From assembly GCF_019145355.1 (NCBI RefSeq), contig NZ_JAHSTY010000001.1, positions 1,178,001 to 1,242,000 of the forward strand: a DNA stretch of 64,000 nucleotides, given 5' to 3'. A model generated the notes under the pieces. The model had not been told where the DNA came from. It made no database searches and saw nothing but the letters and a program-made list of their open reading frames with translations. A program made the position numbers and the translations under genes. Shown here one piece after another: positions 47,436-58,140 of this stretch (its first letter is position 1; each line of letters opens with the position of its first letter). This DNA comes from Pseudomonas azadiae. Lineage in GTDB: Bacteria; Pseudomonadota; Gammaproteobacteria; Pseudomonadales; Pseudomonadaceae.

Positions 47436-48416
47436 TTACTGAGCTTGAGCTTCAACCGACGCTTCTACGCGACGGTTAACAGCACGGCCAGCTTCAGTTG
47501 CGTTGTCAGCAACTGGGCGGGATTCGCCGTAACCTACAGCAGTTACACGGCTAGGAGCGACGCCGTCTTTAACCAGGACTTGCTTAACAGCGTCAGCACG
47601 ACGCTGGGACAGCTTCTGGTTGTAAGCGTCTGGACCTACGGAGTCAGTGTGACCAGCAACTTCTACGTTGGTAGCTGGGTACTGAGCCATGAAGTCGGCC
47701 AGGTTTTTCACGTCGCCGTAGCTGTTAGGCTTAACAACGGCCTTGTCGAAGTCGAACTTAACGTCCAGCTCAACACGTACAACCTGAGCAACTGGAGCTT
47801 CTGGCTCTGGAGTTGGCTCTGGAGCTGGTGCTGGGGTAGGAGCTGGAGCAGCTGCGCCAGCGTTACCGCCGAAGTTCACGCCCAGGCCGACCAGTGCGGA
47901 GTAGTCCCACTTGCCGTTGTCCAGACCGTAGTCAGCTTCAACACCGGCACGAGCGTACAGGTTGTTGGTGAAGTAGTACTTCACGCCAGTACCGACGGTA
48001 GCGAAGGTAGTGTGGTCGCGACCGCTGTGGCCGTCAGCCAGCACGTTGGTACGGCTCTGGTGACCGAAACCGCCTTCTACGTATGGACGCAGGCTGTCTA
48101 CGCCAGCTTGACCGAAGTGATACTGGGCAACGAGGCTGCCGGTATCGCCTTTGATCTTCTGGTTACCAGTACCGTCGTTCGAACGGGTGTGGTTGGTTTT
48201 GTCGTAGGACAGGTTCAAGGACAGGTCGTCGGTCAGGAAGTAACCGATGCGAGCGCCAGGATTGAAGCCGTCTTCGATGTGCTTGACGCTATCGTTGTAC
48301 TGCTTCTTGTAGAACAGCTCGCCTTCAACTGCGCCTTGGCCTTGTGCCAGAACGCCGAAAGAAGTAGCGGCAATAAGAGAACCAATGGCCAAGCCCAAGG
48401 TGTTTTTCAGTTTCAT
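47436..48416 (-). CDS. oprF: major outer-membrane porin OprF
   Basis: 326 residues with a signal peptide (MKLKNTLGLAIGSLIAATSFGVLA). An eight-stranded OmpA-like barrel is followed by a Pro/Ala/Glu hinge (APAPTPAPAPEPTPEPEAP) and a C-terminal peptidoglycan-binding OmpA domain (VEVAGHTDSVGPDAYNQKLS). It is the main structural porin of Pseudomonas. It follows sigX on the same strand, and SigX is known to drive part of oprF expression. Confidence 0.98.
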   Translation of the reverse strand: MKLKNTLGLAIGSLIAATSFGVLAQGQGAVEGELFYKKQYNDSVKHIEDGFNPGARIGYFLTDDLSLNLSYDKTNHTRSNDGTGNQKIKGDTGSLVAQYHFGQAGVDSLRPYVEGGFGHQSRTNVLADGHSGRDHTTFATVGTGVKYYFTNNLYARAGVEADYGLDNGKWDYSALVGLGVNFGGNAGAAAPAPTPAPAPEPTPEPEAPVAQVVRVELDVKFDFDKAVVKPNSYGDVKNLADFMAQYPATNVEVAGHTDSVGPDAYNQKLSQRRADAVKQVLVKDGVAPSRVTAVGYGESRPVADNATEAGRAVNRRVEASVEAQAQ

Positions 48417-48523
48417 CCGTTAAATCCCCATCTGGTGATTGTAAAGCAGTCCCACAAACCGGGGGACAACTCGGCGACAAGTCTAACAGAACTTGCCTAC
48501 ACGTAAGAGATATTTGCCACGCA

Positions 48524-49114
48524 CTAAGTTTCAGTCTCGCACGCAAATTTCTCACGTAATTTATCTAGAGCACGCTTGTAGCGCATTTTTGTAGCACTCA
48601 AACCCATGTGCATGATGTCAGCGATTTCCTGAAATTCCAGCTCTGCGACAAAACGTAGCACCAGAATCTCGCGGTCAATCGGGTTCACATACACCAGCCA
48701 GCGATCAAGTCCGCCCTTGTCCTCGGGTGCCGGCGCCTTTTCTTCAGACGCCTCCTCAAGGGGGTCCAGACTCAAGGCGTCCATCAAGCGACGCTTTCGC
48801 CGTTCCTTGCGATACTGCGTGATGCACTCGTTGTACGTGATGCTGTAGAGCCAGGTCTTGAACTTCGATTTGCCCTCGAAGTTCTTCAGGCCGTACAACA
48901 CCTTGAGCATCACTTCCTGACAGACATCGTCCGCATCTCTATCGTTCCCTAAATACCTTGAACAAACGTTGAACAGAGTGCGTTGATACCTGCGCATCAA
49001 TTCTTCGTACGCGCGAGTGATGTGAAACAGCTCAGTGTGCGCGCGCGCGACCAACTCCTCATCAGAGAGCTCACGGGGGTCATAGCGCGTGGACAGCGTT
49101 TGGGCTTTATTCAA
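48524..49114 (-). CDS. sigX: ECF sigma factor SigX
   Basis: 196 residues. Region 2 (YQRTLFNVCSRYLGNDRDAD, DVCQEVMLKVLYGLKNFEGK) and region 4 (DREILVLRFVAELEFQEIADIMHM) are clear. SigX responds to envelope and membrane-fluidity stress in Pseudomonas, and the order cmpX-sigX-oprF is diagnostic. No anti-sigma gene is adjacent, as usual for SigX. Confidence 0.97.
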   Translation of the reverse strand: MNKAQTLSTRYDPRELSDEELVARAHTELFHITRAYEELMRRYQRTLFNVCSRYLGNDRDADDVCQEVMLKVLYGLKNFEGKSKFKTWLYSITYNECITQYRKERRKRRLMDALSLDPLEEASEEKAPAPEDKGGLDRWLVYVNPIDREILVLRFVAELEFQEIADIMHMGLSATKMRYKRALDKLREKFACETET

Positions 49115-49199
49115 AACAAGTCGTGCCGACAGTCAGGTCAATGTCCGCCACAGCCCGGTCAGCCGGGCTCGCGGCGGCGTACATTAGCAGGGTGCCGGG

Positions 49200-50024
49200 T
49201 CAGCGGCTACTGACCTGCTGTTCAAGGAGAACCCGATTGGACAGCGACACCAGTTCGCCATCATCGGTCAGCACCGTCGTCTTGACTGTGCCGATCTCCT
49301 CGATTTGCCCTTCGACCTCGCCCACACGCACCTGCTGGCCCACTTGGTACAACTCACGCACATAGATTCCCGCAAGGATCTGACCGGCAATTTGCCGGCT
49401 CCCCAAGCCCATGGCCAGCGCAACTGCCAGACCAACGGTAATCAAAACGATCACGATCACATGGTTGAGCAGGTCAGTCTTGACCTCCAACTGGCTGATC
49501 GCGACCGAAATACTGATGATAATGACCAGCCCCTGGGCAATGCGTCCCAAGCCCGCTGCGTAGTCCAACCCAACGCCTTCGGCCGCGCCGCGCACCAGCC
49601 CATTGGCCAGTTGCGCCAGCAAAACGCCTACCAGCAGTACCAGCGCGCCGCCGAAAACCTTCGGCAAATACAGCGCCAGCATGTCGAGCGTAGCTGAAAC
49701 TCGCTCAAGTCCAAGGGACTGAGCCGCGGAAACCAGGAAAATCAGCAAAACAAACCAATAAACGATCTTGCCGATCAATGTGGAGATCGGCACTTGCAGC
49801 CCGGCGCGACCGAGCAGCTTGGTCAGGCCAGTGCCTGCCATCAAGCGGTCAAGGCCCAGTTTGGCCAGCAATTTGGACAACAGGGTGTCGAGCAGCTTGG
49901 CCACGACAAAGCCCAACAGCACCAGTACCAGGGCACCAAACAGGTTGGGAATGAAATTCGCCACCTTGGTCCACAATGCGGTCATCGCGGTGACCAGGCT
50001 CTGGGTCCAGAGATCAAGTTCCAT
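49200..50024 (-). CDS. cmpX: mechanosensitive-channel-like membrane protein CmpX
   Basis: 274 residues from ATG 50024 (MELDLWTQSLVTAMTALWTK); a TTG two codons upstream is less likely. N-terminal TM-helix repeats (FGALVLVLLGFVVAKLLDTL; FGGALVLLVGVLLAQLANGL) precede an MscS-like beta domain (VGEVEGQIEEIGTVKTTVLT). It acts at the inner membrane and in PAO1 influences SigX activity. It starts two bases after the crfX stop. Confidence 0.93.
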   Translation of the reverse strand: MELDLWTQSLVTAMTALWTKVANFIPNLFGALVLVLLGFVVAKLLDTLLSKLLAKLGLDRLMAGTGLTKLLGRAGLQVPISTLIGKIVYWFVLLIFLVSAAQSLGLERVSATLDMLALYLPKVFGGALVLLVGVLLAQLANGLVRGAAEGVGLDYAAGLGRIAQGLVIIISISVAISQLEVKTDLLNHVIVIVLITVGLAVALAMGLGSRQIAGQILAGIYVRELYQVGQQVRVGEVEGQIEEIGTVKTTVLTDDGELVSLSNRVLLEQQVSSR

Positions 50025-50026
50025 AT

Positions 50027-50272
50027 TCAATCAGCCTTATCAGCAGTGCGAGCAAGAGGTTTACGGCGGGAAACAGGCGATACGTGGGCTGAACCGTTGT
50101 TCAAGGCCATCATCAACGCCGGCAACCAGCGGCCGAGCAGACCGAACAGATCTCCCGCCCCCACCTGACGGTTGGCGGTTTTCAATACGCGGCCCAGGCA
50201 GGCATCGTCGTCGCGGTTGGACGGCGAGGCATTGAGCATGTCACGCAAAGACTGTTCGAACGGATCGTGCAT
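50027..50272 (-). CDS. crfX: small protein CrfX
   Basis: 81 residues from ATG 50272 with GAGAGG five bases upstream (MHDPFEQSLRDMLNASPSN). It has a conserved acidic start and a short hydrophobic helix (LFGLLGRWLPALMMALNNG). The position between cmaX and cmpX is that of crfX in other Pseudomonas. Biochemical function is unknown. Confidence 0.88.
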   Translation of the reverse strand: MHDPFEQSLRDMLNASPSNRDDDACLGRVLKTANRQVGAGDLFGLLGRWLPALMMALNNGSAHVSPVSRRKPLARTADKAD

Positions 50273-50358
50273 AAAGACCTCTCGCAAGTGATTTAAAAGA
50301 CGAGGGTAAAATTCTTGGGGTCACATAAGACCCTTCCTACGTTCAGCTCATATTCAGC

Positions 50359-51354
50359 TCAAACCCAGCGCAAACGTCGAAACAGCCACCATTGTCCGAG
50401 CGCCACCGAGGCCATCAACAGGCACGCAACCATGAATCCATAGGGGCTGTCGGAGAACGGAATACCGCCCACATTTATACCCAACAGGCCGGTGAGAAAG
50501 CTCATCGGCAGAAAGATCCCGGTGATGATCCCGAAGCGGTACATGGTGCGGTTCATGCGCACGCTCAAGCGCCGGTCTTCGGCCTCCAGCACAAGCCCCA
50601 CGCGCTCTCGGGTCAATTCGAGCTCTTCCAGGTAGCGGGTCAGGCTGTTGTTCAATTCGTTCCAGTAATCGGCATCGTCGTCACAGAACCACGGCAACTT
50701 GATGCGCGTCAGCTGGGCAAAAATATCGCGCTGCGGGGCGAGGAATCGCTTCAGCCCGGCCGCTCGTCGACGGATCTGTAGAATGCTGCCGTGTTCCGGG
50801 GTATACCGTTCGTCGGTATCGAGTTTTTCTTCTTCGGTATCGACGATTTCGGACAGGTCGGAGACCAGATCCTGCACTTTATTGGTCAGGTATTGCGCCA
50901 TATAAAGGATGAGTTCAGACGCGGTTCTGGGCCCCTTGCCGTCCGCCAGTTGCACCAGCAACTCATCGGTGGCGCGCAACGGGCGCAGCCGCAGGGAGAT
51001 CACACGGCTGGCTGCGGCGAAGATGCGCACGGAAACCATATCTTCCGGTTCAGCCCCCGGGTTGAGGTTGATCCCGCGCAGAAACAGCAGCAATTGCGAC
51101 TCCGGCAACGGCAACAGACGCGGCCGGGTGTTCTCCTCCAGCAACAGGTCGCAGGCAAACTCGCTCAGCCCGCTGGATTTGCGCAGCCAGGTCTGGGTTT
51201 GCGGGTGGCTGCGATCCCAATGCAGCCACAGGCTTTCCTGGGGCTGCAGTTGCAGTTCGTCAAGTTCAGTCCGGGCAATCGAACGCGCACCGCCTTTACC
51301 GTCCAGCACGAGGGCATGCACCAGCCCCCATTGCGCGTTTTCTTCCTCGAACAT
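50359..51354 (-). CDS. cmaX: CorA/ZntB-family metal transporter CmaX
   Basis: 331 residues from ATG 51354. A long soluble N-terminal domain is followed by two C-terminal membrane helices around the channel loop (FGIITGIFLPMSFLTGLLGI, then NVGGIP). The signature is GIN rather than the GMN of CorA, pointing to the ZntB-like branch. In the sigX-cmpX-crfX-cmaX cluster it is a conserved inner-membrane cation transporter. Confidence 0.92.
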   Translation of the reverse strand: MFEEENAQWGLVHALVLDGKGGARSIARTELDELQLQPQESLWLHWDRSHPQTQTWLRKSSGLSEFACDLLLEENTRPRLLPLPESQLLLFLRGINLNPGAEPEDMVSVRIFAAASRVISLRLRPLRATDELLVQLADGKGPRTASELILYMAQYLTNKVQDLVSDLSEIVDTEEEKLDTDERYTPEHGSILQIRRRAAGLKRFLAPQRDIFAQLTRIKLPWFCDDDADYWNELNNSLTRYLEELELTRERVGLVLEAEDRRLSVRMNRTMYRFGIITGIFLPMSFLTGLLGINVGGIPFSDSPYGFMVACLLMASVALGQWWLFRRLRWV

Positions 51355-51379
51355 CCTCACCCCTGTCGGCTATTGCGGT

Positions 51380-51871
51380 TTATTCAGGCATTTTCAGCGG
51401 GCTTGGCGAGACGATCACACCATTGTTGTCGGCGTAGATGTACTCACCCGGTCGGAACGTCACGCCGGCAAAAGTGACCACTACGTTCAGGTCGCCAATA
51501 CCCCGTTTGTCGGTCTTCATCGGGTGACTGGCCAAGGCCTGCACCCCCAGATCGGTCTGGGCGATCACGTCGACGTCACGCACGCAACCGTAGATCACCA
51601 GCCCTTCCCAACCGTTTTTCGCGGCTTTCTCGGCGATCATGTCACCGAGCAACGCGCGGCGCAGGGAGCCACCGCCGTCCACCACCAGCACTTTGCCGGC
51701 GCCAGGCTGGTCGGCCTGTTCCTTGACCAGGGAATTATCTTCGAAGCATTTAATGGTGACTATTTCGCCACCGAAGGAATCTCGGCCGCCGAAATTGCTG
51801 AACATCGGCTCCAGCACCTGCACAAGATCCGGGTAGGCGTCGCACAGGTCGGGGGTCACGTAATGGTTCAT
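51380..51871 (-). CDS. rraA: ribonuclease E activity regulator RraA
   Basis: 163 residues from [20 protein letters not shown], with AAGGAA upstream; the frame extends further but without support. The RraA core ([40 protein letters not shown]) is intact. RraA-like proteins inhibit RNase E, though related folds are aldolases. Located between cmaX and the hydrolase. Confidence 0.93.
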   Translation of the reverse strand: MNHYVTPDLCDAYPDLVQVLEPMFSNFGGRDSFGGEIVTIKCFEDNSLVKEQADQPGAGKVLVVDGGGSLRRALLGDMIAEKAAKNGWEGLVIYGCVRDVDVIAQTDLGVQALASHPMKTDKRGIGDLNVVVTFAGVTFRPGEYIYADNNGVIVSPSPLKMPE

Positions 51872-52059
51872 TGAAAAATTCCTTTCTGTCAAAGAGGTGT
51901 CTTTCGAAAGAAGCGCCCGCCAGGGCAGGTGCGAAACATCCCATCCGCTGCGCCGCAACGCAAGAGCGACGAAGCGACTGAATATGACCAGAAGCGTTTA
52001 ACGCGTCATAGCTTAGCCGCAACCACACCGGAGCGAAACGCCCTTGGTAGAGCGCTGCC

Positions 52060-53049
52060 TCAAACCGTGGCCAACACCTCTTCTCGCGTGCCGAACAGCG
52101 GTGTGAGCGGATCGTTCAGCCAATTCGCCACCAATGGCCACACCTCGGCCTGGGCGGCTTTGCTGACCAGCATTTCCACGTGCCCGAAATCCCCGGTGAA
52201 ACCCTGTTGACGGCCCAGGCACAGGTATTGGCGATGCTCGGAACCCACCTGTTCGAACAACTTGCGGCACGCCCAGTCCGGGTCTTGATGATCGCCGGCG
52301 GCACTGACGGCCAGCAGCGGTACCTCGACTTCGGCCAAGCCCTTCCACCAATCGTGCTTACCTTCGCCAAAGCGGCCAAACAGGCCATTCCAGCGCATCG
52401 CTTCGATCAACACGCCCGCCGGTTCGTCTTCGGGCCCGCGCTTGAAACGCGAGCCGGACAGCTCGCCGAAACGTTTCAACAGCAAGCGCCCCGTCCATTC
52501 CACCGGTGGCAGTTTCAACGGCCAATGGGTGCGGCTGACCTGGCAGCCAAACAGCGCCACGGAAGCCACCGCCGGCGCGCCAAGATGGCGCCCACCCAAG
52601 GCTGCGGCCAAGCTTATGCCGCCCAGGGAATGGCCGATCCAGTGGGGAACCTGCGCACTTTGTTCGCGCACAAACGCGCCAATGGCCGGCAAATCGTAAC
52701 GGGCGTAGTCGGCGACACGGTTGCGAACGTAGTCATGATTGCGCTTGGACAGGCCATGACCGCGCATTTCCGGGATCCATACATCAAACCCCAAGCGCGC
52801 CAGGAAGGCCCCCAGGCCAATGCCCTTGGGTGAGTACCAGAAGCGCCGATTGGAAAAACTGCCGTGCAACAGAATAACCGGGATGCCCCGGTTTTCCGGA
52901 ACGTCGGCCAAGCCCAGACGGGTAACCGCCAGCTCGACGGTGCCGTCGGGGCTGTTACCGGGTTTGAGGCGGTACACATCTTCACTCAGGTCGCCACGAC
53001 GTTCAGCGCTGATCAGGGCGACGGGGAACAGGTTGCTGCTGCTTTGCAT
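52060..53049 (-). CDS. alpha/beta hydrolase
   Basis: 329 residues from ATG 53049 (a TTG five codons upstream is possible). The oxyanion-loop motif VILLHGSFSNRRFW, the nucleophile elbow GHSLGG, a late Asp and a final His near DFGHVEML support a serine hydrolase. It sits between rraA and ppsA as the putative esterase does in PAO1. Substrate unknown. Confidence 0.9.
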   Translation of the reverse strand: MQSSSNLFPVALISAERRGDLSEDVYRLKPGNSPDGTVELAVTRLGLADVPENRGIPVILLHGSFSNRRFWYSPKGIGLGAFLARLGFDVWIPEMRGHGLSKRNHDYVRNRVADYARYDLPAIGAFVREQSAQVPHWIGHSLGGISLAAALGGRHLGAPAVASVALFGCQVSRTHWPLKLPPVEWTGRLLLKRFGELSGSRFKRGPEDEPAGVLIEAMRWNGLFGRFGEGKHDWWKGLAEVEVPLLAVSAAGDHQDPDWACRKLFEQVGSEHRQYLCLGRQQGFTGDFGHVEMLVSKAAQAEVWPLVANWLNDPLTPLFGTREEVLATV

Positions 53050-53107
53050 AATGCTCTTGCACAAAAAAGGGCGGCGTCCGCAAGGATTCCCGCCCTGTAC
53101 AGATAAG

Positions 53108-53142
53108 AATGCCGGCCACCCTCAATAGGTGGCCGGCACTTT
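53108..53142 (-). terminator. ppsA terminator
   Basis: TGCCGGCCACC and GGTGGCCGGCA form an 11-bp stem around a seven-base loop, right after the ppsA stop. The minus-strand tail is only moderately T-rich (TTCTTATCTG). Confidence 0.7.
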
Positions 53143-53155
53143 TGACGTAGCGGCG

Positions 53156-55531
53156 TTAGGCGGACGCTTGGCCTTCCGCCAGGAAGAACCAGGTTTCCAG
53201 CACGGAATCGGGGTTCAGCGAGACGCTTTCGATGCCCTGTTCCATCAGCCATTTGGCCAGGTCCGGGTGATCGGAAGGGCCTTGGCCGCAGATACCGATG
53301 TACTTGCCGGCCTTGTTACAGGCCTGGATCGCGTTGGCCAGGAGCTTCTTGACCGCAGGATTTCGCTCATCGAACAGGTGCGCGATGATCCCCGAATCAC
53401 GGTCCAGGCCCAGGGTCAGCTGGGTCAGGTCGTTGGAGCCGATGGAGAAACCGTCGAAGAACTCCAGGAATTCTTCGGCCAGGATCGCGTTGGACGGCAA
53501 TTCGCACATCATGATGACGCGCAGGCCGTTTTCGCCACGGGACAGGCCGTTTTCCGCCAGCAGGTCGACGACCTGGCTCGCTTCGCCCAGGGTGCGCACG
53601 AACGGCACCATGATCTCGACGTTGGTCAGGCCCATCTCGTTGCGCACGCGCTTGAGGGCGCGGCACTCGAGCTCGAAGCAGTCACGGAACGCTTCGCTGA
53701 TGTAGCGCGAGGCGCCACGGAAGCCCAGCATCGGGTTTTCTTCTTCCGGCTCGTAGAGCTTGCCGCCGATCAGGTTGGCGTATTCGTTGGACTTGAAGTC
53801 CGACAGGCGCACGATGACCTTTTTCGGGTAGAACGCCGCCGCCAGGGTGCTGATGCCTTCCACCAGCTTCTCGACATAGAAGCCCACCGGGTCGTTGTAG
53901 CCGGCGATGCGCTTGTCGACGCTTTCCTTGATGTCCGGCGGCAGGCCGTCGTAGTTCAACAGGGCTTTGGGGTGCACGCCGATCATGCGGTTGATGATGA
54001 ACTCCAGGCGGGCCAGGCCCACGCCGGCGTTCGGCAACTGTGCGAAGTCAAAGGCGCGGTCCGGGTTGCCGACGTTCATCATGATCTTGAACGGCAGGTC
54101 GGGCATGGCGTCGATGGAGTTTTGCTTGATATCGAAGCCCAGCTCACCCTCAAAGATGAAACCGGTGTCGCCTTCGGCGCAGGACACCGTCACGCCCTGG
54201 CCATCCTTGAGCAACTGGGTGGCGTTGCCGCAGCCCACTACCGCGGGAATCCCCAGTTCACGGGCGATGATCGCCGCGTGGCAGGTACGCCCGCCACGGT
54301 TGGTGACGATGGCGCTGGCGCGTTTCATCACCGGCTCCCAGTCCGGGTCGGTCATGTCGGACACCAGGACGTCGCCTGGCTGGACTTTGTCCATTTCCGA
54401 CACGTCCTTGATGATCCGCACCTTGCCGGCGCCGATGCGCTGGCCGATGGCACGGCCTTCCACCAGCACGGTACCGGTTTCCTTGAGCAGGTAGCGTTCC
54501 ATGACGTTGGCCGAGGTGCGGCTCTTAACCGTCTCGGGACGGGCCTGCACGATGTACAGCTTGCCGTCGTCGCCGTCCTTGGCCCATTCGATGTCCATCG
54601 GGCACTGGTAGTGCTTTTCGATGATCATCGCTTGCTTGGCCAGTTCGCTGACTTCCGCGTCGCTCAGGCAGAAACGCGCGCGCTCGGCTTTGTCGACTTC
54701 AACGGTCTTGACCGAACGACCGGCCTTGGCCTCGTCGCCGTAGATCATCTTGATCGCCTTGCTGCCCAGGTTGCGGCGCAGGATGGCCGGGCGCCCGGCT
54801 TCGAGGGTGTGCTTGTGGACGTAGAATTCGTCCGGGTTGACCGCGCCTTGTACGACGGTTTCGCCCAGGCCGTAGGCGCCGGTGATGAACACCACGTCAC
54901 GGAAGCCCGATTCGGTGTCGAGGGTGAACATCACGCCGGCGGTGCCGGTTTCCGAACGCACCATGCGCTGCACGCCGGCAGACAGGGCCACCAGCTTGTG
55001 GTCGAAACCTTGGTGTACGCGGTAGGAAATGGCGCGGTCGTTGAACAGCGAGGCGAACACTTCCTTGGCCGCGCGGATCACGTTTTCCACGCCGCGGATG
55101 TTCAGGAAGGTTTCCTGCTGGCCGGCGAAGGAGGCGTCGGGCAGGTCTTCGGCGGTGGCCGAGGAGCGTACGGCGACCGCCATGTCCGGGTTGCCCGCCG
55201 ACAGGGTAGCGAAGGCGGTACGGATTTCTTCGTTGAGCTTTTCGGGGAACTCGGCTTCCATGATCCATTGACGGATCTGGGCGCCGGTCTTGGCCAGGGC
55301 ATTGACGTCATCGACGTCCAGGGCATCCAGCGCAGCGTGGATCTGGTTGTTGAGGCCGCTCAGCTCGAGGAAGTCACGGTAAGCCTGGGCCGTGGTGGCG
55401 AAACCACCGGGCACCGACACACCAGCGCCTGCAAGATTACTGATCATCTCGCCGAGGGATGCGTTCTTGCCCCCTACGTGCTCTACATCATGGACGCCGA
55501 GCTTATCGAGGGAAACTACGTACTCTACCAA
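53156..55531 (-). CDS. ppsA: phosphoenolpyruvate synthase
   Basis: 791 residues. The N-terminal ATP-grasp domain ([20 protein letters not shown]) is followed by the swivelling phosphohistidine domain ([20 protein letters not shown], catalytic His) and the PEP/pyruvate barrel ([20 protein letters not shown]; the CGQGPSD segment near the end). It converts pyruvate to PEP with ATP for gluconeogenesis. It is divergent from ppsR, which controls its activity. Confidence 0.98.
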   Translation of the reverse strand: MVEYVVSLDKLGVHDVEHVGGKNASLGEMISNLAGAGVSVPGGFATTAQAYRDFLELSGLNNQIHAALDALDVDDVNALAKTGAQIRQWIMEAEFPEKLNEEIRTAFATLSAGNPDMAVAVRSSATAEDLPDASFAGQQETFLNIRGVENVIRAAKEVFASLFNDRAISYRVHQGFDHKLVALSAGVQRMVRSETGTAGVMFTLDTESGFRDVVFITGAYGLGETVVQGAVNPDEFYVHKHTLEAGRPAILRRNLGSKAIKMIYGDEAKAGRSVKTVEVDKAERARFCLSDAEVSELAKQAMIIEKHYQCPMDIEWAKDGDDGKLYIVQARPETVKSRTSANVMERYLLKETGTVLVEGRAIGQRIGAGKVRIIKDVSEMDKVQPGDVLVSDMTDPDWEPVMKRASAIVTNRGGRTCHAAIIARELGIPAVVGCGNATQLLKDGQGVTVSCAEGDTGFIFEGELGFDIKQNSIDAMPDLPFKIMMNVGNPDRAFDFAQLPNAGVGLARLEFIINRMIGVHPKALLNYDGLPPDIKESVDKRIAGYNDPVGFYVEKLVEGISTLAAAFYPKKVIVRLSDFKSNEYANLIGGKLYEPEEENPMLGFRGASRYISEAFRDCFELECRALKRVRNEMGLTNVEIMVPFVRTLGEASQVVDLLAENGLSRGENGLRVIMMCELPSNAILAEEFLEFFDGFSIGSNDLTQLTLGLDRDSGIIAHLFDERNPAVKKLLANAIQACNKAGKYIGICGQGPSDHPDLAKWLMEQGIESVSLNPDSVLETWFFLAEGQASA

Positions 55532-55709
55532 GGTGATCTCTCCACTTTCTGTGTTGGAAAAGCTCAGGACGCCGGCTGCTCAGTAGGAGCTTACGCCAGC
55601 GCTTGTGGCCTGGACCTGGAAAATAAGTGAGAATGCGGCCCACTGCGGGACGGCAAAATCGCGCCTATCATATCCAAGATTCGCCATCAGCTTAAGGCCC
55701 AGGGCTCAA

Positions 55710-56528
55710 ATGAAACGATCTGCTTTCTTTATCTCCGACGGCACCGGCATCACGGCCGAAACACTGGGTCAAAGCCTGCTCGCGCAGTTCGAAAACATTA
55801 CCTTCGCCAAATTCACGCGGCCCTATATCGACAGCGTGGATAAAGCGCGGGCCATGGTACAACAAATCAATCTGGCGGCCGAAAAAGACGGCTTTCGGCC
55901 GATCATTTTCGACACCATCGTCAACCAGGACATTCGTGAGATTCTCGCAACGTCGAATGGTTTCATGATTGATATCTTCTCGACCTTCCTGGCACCGCTG
56001 GAGCAAGAGTTGAGCGAGCACTCCTCGTATTCGGTCGGAAAGTCCCATTCCATCGGCCACAACTCCAACTATATGGAGCGTATCGAGGCGGTGAACTTCG
56101 CCCTCGACAATGACGACGGCGCCCGCACCCATTACTACGACAAGGCCGACCTGATCCTGGTGGGCGTGTCCCGCTGCGGCAAGACCCCGACGTGCCTGTA
56201 CATGGCCATGCAATTCGGCATCCGTGCGGCCAACTACCCGCTGACCGAAGACGACATGGAGCACCTGACGCTGCCCGCCGCCCTGCGCGCGCACTCCAAC
56301 AAGCTGTTCGGCCTGACCATCGACCCGGACCGGCTGACCGCGATCCGCAACGAACGCAAGCCCAACAGCCGCTATTCCAGCTACGCGCAGTGTGAGTTCG
56401 AAGTGCGCGAAGTGGAAAACCTATTCCGTCGCGAGAATATTGCGCACATCAATTCCACGCATTTTTCGGTGGAAGAGATTTCGGCGAAGATTTTGGTGGA
56501 GAAAGGCGTGGAGCGTAGATTCAAGTAG
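55710..56528 (+). CDS. ppsR: PEP synthase regulatory kinase/pyrophosphorylase
   Basis: 272 residues from [20 protein letters not shown]; the longer open frame upstream overlaps the ppsA promoter region. The DUF299 P-loop is [15 protein letters not shown]. It inactivates PEP synthase by ADP-dependent threonine phosphorylation and reactivates it by phosphate-dependent pyrophosphorolysis. Divergent from its target ppsA. Confidence 0.96.
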   Translation: MKRSAFFISDGTGITAETLGQSLLAQFENITFAKFTRPYIDSVDKARAMVQQINLAAEKDGFRPIIFDTIVNQDIREILATSNGFMIDIFSTFLAPLEQELSEHSSYSVGKSHSIGHNSNYMERIEAVNFALDNDDGARTHYYDKADLILVGVSRCGKTPTCLYMAMQFGIRAANYPLTEDDMEHLTLPAALRAHSNKLFGLTIDPDRLTAIRNERKPNSRYSSYAQCEFEVREVENLFRRENIAHINSTHFSVEEISAKILVEKGVERRFK

Positions 56529-56548
56529 TGTGTTGCTTGAACGGGCCC

Positions 56549-56621
56549 CATCGCAGGCAAGCCAGCTCCCACACTTGAGGGTGTTCACAAATCAAATGTG
56601 GGAGCTGGCTTGCCTGCGATG
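56549..56621. repeat. REPIN, GTGGGAGCTGGC class
   Basis: CATCGCAGGCAAGCCAGCTC and its complement, 73 bp end to end, between the convergent ppsR and MocR genes. Its centre (GTGTTCACAAATCAAATG) closely matches the inverted centre of the copy at 24144-24216. Confidence 0.92.
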
Positions 56622-56636
56622 AACGATAACGCGGTC

Positions 56637-58061
56637 TCACAGTTGAAACCGCCCCCCGCCCTGCCCCAGCGCCGTCGCCAATGCATCAAAACCCGCCCGC
56701 AATAGCTGATCATCCCCGGATGTATTGCAGATACTTGCCCGAATAAACTGCGGCACCGCCGTCTGCCCCACGGCAAACGCCTCGGCGGTGGCGATCAGGT
56801 AGTTATTCTGTTTGAGTTCCGCCTCGATTTCCGACGCGCGCCACGGTTCCGGCACTTCAATCCAGAAATGCGGGCTGTTGGGATGGGTGCGGTATGCCAG
56901 GCCGGCCAGCAGGTCGCGCACCAGGTCTTTGCGCCGGCTGATCTCGTTGATCTGCTGGCGCAGCAGGTATTGCGCCGTGCCGTTTTCGATCCATTGGGTG
57001 GCCAGTTCAAGGGTGACCGGCGTGGCCATCCAGCAGGTCGAACGCAAGGCCGCCGATATGCGGCTGACCAGCGCCGGTGGCGCATGCACATAGCCCACAC
57101 GCAGCCCGGCCGACACGGCCTTGCTCAGGCTGCTGATCAAAATCGTACGCTCGGGAGCGAAATGGCTGAGGGGCGGCGGTCGGTCTTCGACCAGCACACC
57201 GTGGGCTTCGTCTTCGAGAATCAGCAGGTTATGTTCGCGGCACACTTTGGCCAACGCTTCGCGACGCGCCACCGAAAGCACCGCCGTCGTCGGGTTCTGG
57301 ATGGTCGGCGTGCAATACAGCGCTGAAATGCGGTGATTGCGACAGACTTCGTCCAACGCACCCGGCAGCACACCTTCCTCGTCCATTTCCAGGCCGATCA
57401 GCCGGATGCCCAGCATGCGCGCCGCGGTAATCAAACCGGGATACGTCAGCTGTTCGGTGACTACGGTATCGCCAGCCCGCAACAGCGCCATCATCGAGCA
57501 CAGCAAACCGTGCTGTCCGCCATTGACGCAGATGACTTGCTCGGGGATCGGATGAAAATCACGCTGCACCAGCCATTGCGCGCCGGCTTCACGGTAGCGC
57601 GGCAGGCCGGCGTCCGGGGTGTAGGCGCTGATGTCCTGCAGGAACTTGGCGTTGCTCGACAGGGTTTGGAAGCTCTGGGCCAGAAACGCCGTCTCCTGCC
57701 CCGGAATGTGCATGTTGCGGCTCATGTCGAAGTACTGACGCGGCTCCTCGCTGAAGTTGCGAAAGCCTTCATCGCGCTGACGCTCCATCCCACGCTTGCG
57801 CACGAACGTGCCGTCACCCACCCGAGCCACAACCAGCCCCAAGCGTTCCAGCTCTCCGTAGGCCCGACTGATAGTGCCGATGGTGACGCCAAGATTGTCG
57901 GAAAGCACCCGATGGGGCGGCAGTTTTCGTCCCGGTTCAATCAAGCCTTCAAGGATGCCCCGTTCCATGACATCGGACAGGCGCTTGTACTTCACGCCCT
58001 GCCCGCTGGACAACCCCTCACGCATAATTGACACCATGTCAATATTTGTTTTGACAGTCAT
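56637..58061 (-). CDS. MocR-type PLP-dependent regulator
   Basis: 474 residues. A GntR winged helix (YKRLSDVMERGILEGLIEPG, GTISRAYGELERLGL) is fused to a fold-type I aminotransferase domain (GGQHGLLCSMMALLRAGD, CTPTIQNPTTAVLS, the PLP lysine in SSLSKAVSAGLRVGYV). MocR proteins sense PLP adducts or amino acids and regulate adjacent genes. It is divergent from the EamA-sulfur operon, so an amino acid made or exported by that operon is the likely signal. Confidence 0.93.
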   Translation of the reverse strand: MTVKTNIDMVSIMREGLSSGQGVKYKRLSDVMERGILEGLIEPGRKLPPHRVLSDNLGVTIGTISRAYGELERLGLVVARVGDGTFVRKRGMERQRDEGFRNFSEEPRQYFDMSRNMHIPGQETAFLAQSFQTLSSNAKFLQDISAYTPDAGLPRYREAGAQWLVQRDFHPIPEQVICVNGGQHGLLCSMMALLRAGDTVVTEQLTYPGLITAARMLGIRLIGLEMDEEGVLPGALDEVCRNHRISALYCTPTIQNPTTAVLSVARREALAKVCREHNLLILEDEAHGVLVEDRPPPLSHFAPERTILISSLSKAVSAGLRVGYVHAPPALVSRISAALRSTCWMATPVTLELATQWIENGTAQYLLRQQINEISRRKDLVRDLLAGLAYRTHPNSPHFWIEVPEPWRASEIEAELKQNNYLIATAEAFAVGQTAVPQFIRASICNTSGDDQLLRAGFDALATALGQGGGRFQL

Positions 58062-58089
58062 CTTTCGCCCTAATAGTGTGCTTTTACGG

Positions 58090-58140
58090 GTTCAATCGCC
58101 GAATTTTACAACTCATTACAAGCTCAATATAGAGTTCAAT
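58090..58140. promoter_or_regulatory. candidate MocR operator (direct repeats)
   Basis: GTTCAAT occurs at 58090-58096 and 58134-58140, with GCTCAAT at 58122-58128 in the same orientation, within the ~100-bp gap between the divergent MocR and EamA genes. MocR proteins usually bind direct repeats. Confidence 0.4.

Noticed and set aside
53129..55630. 833-residue plus-strand frame opposite ppsA
   Set aside because: It is the antisense shadow of a highly biased, GC-rich gene. The product resembles nothing and ppsA is certain.
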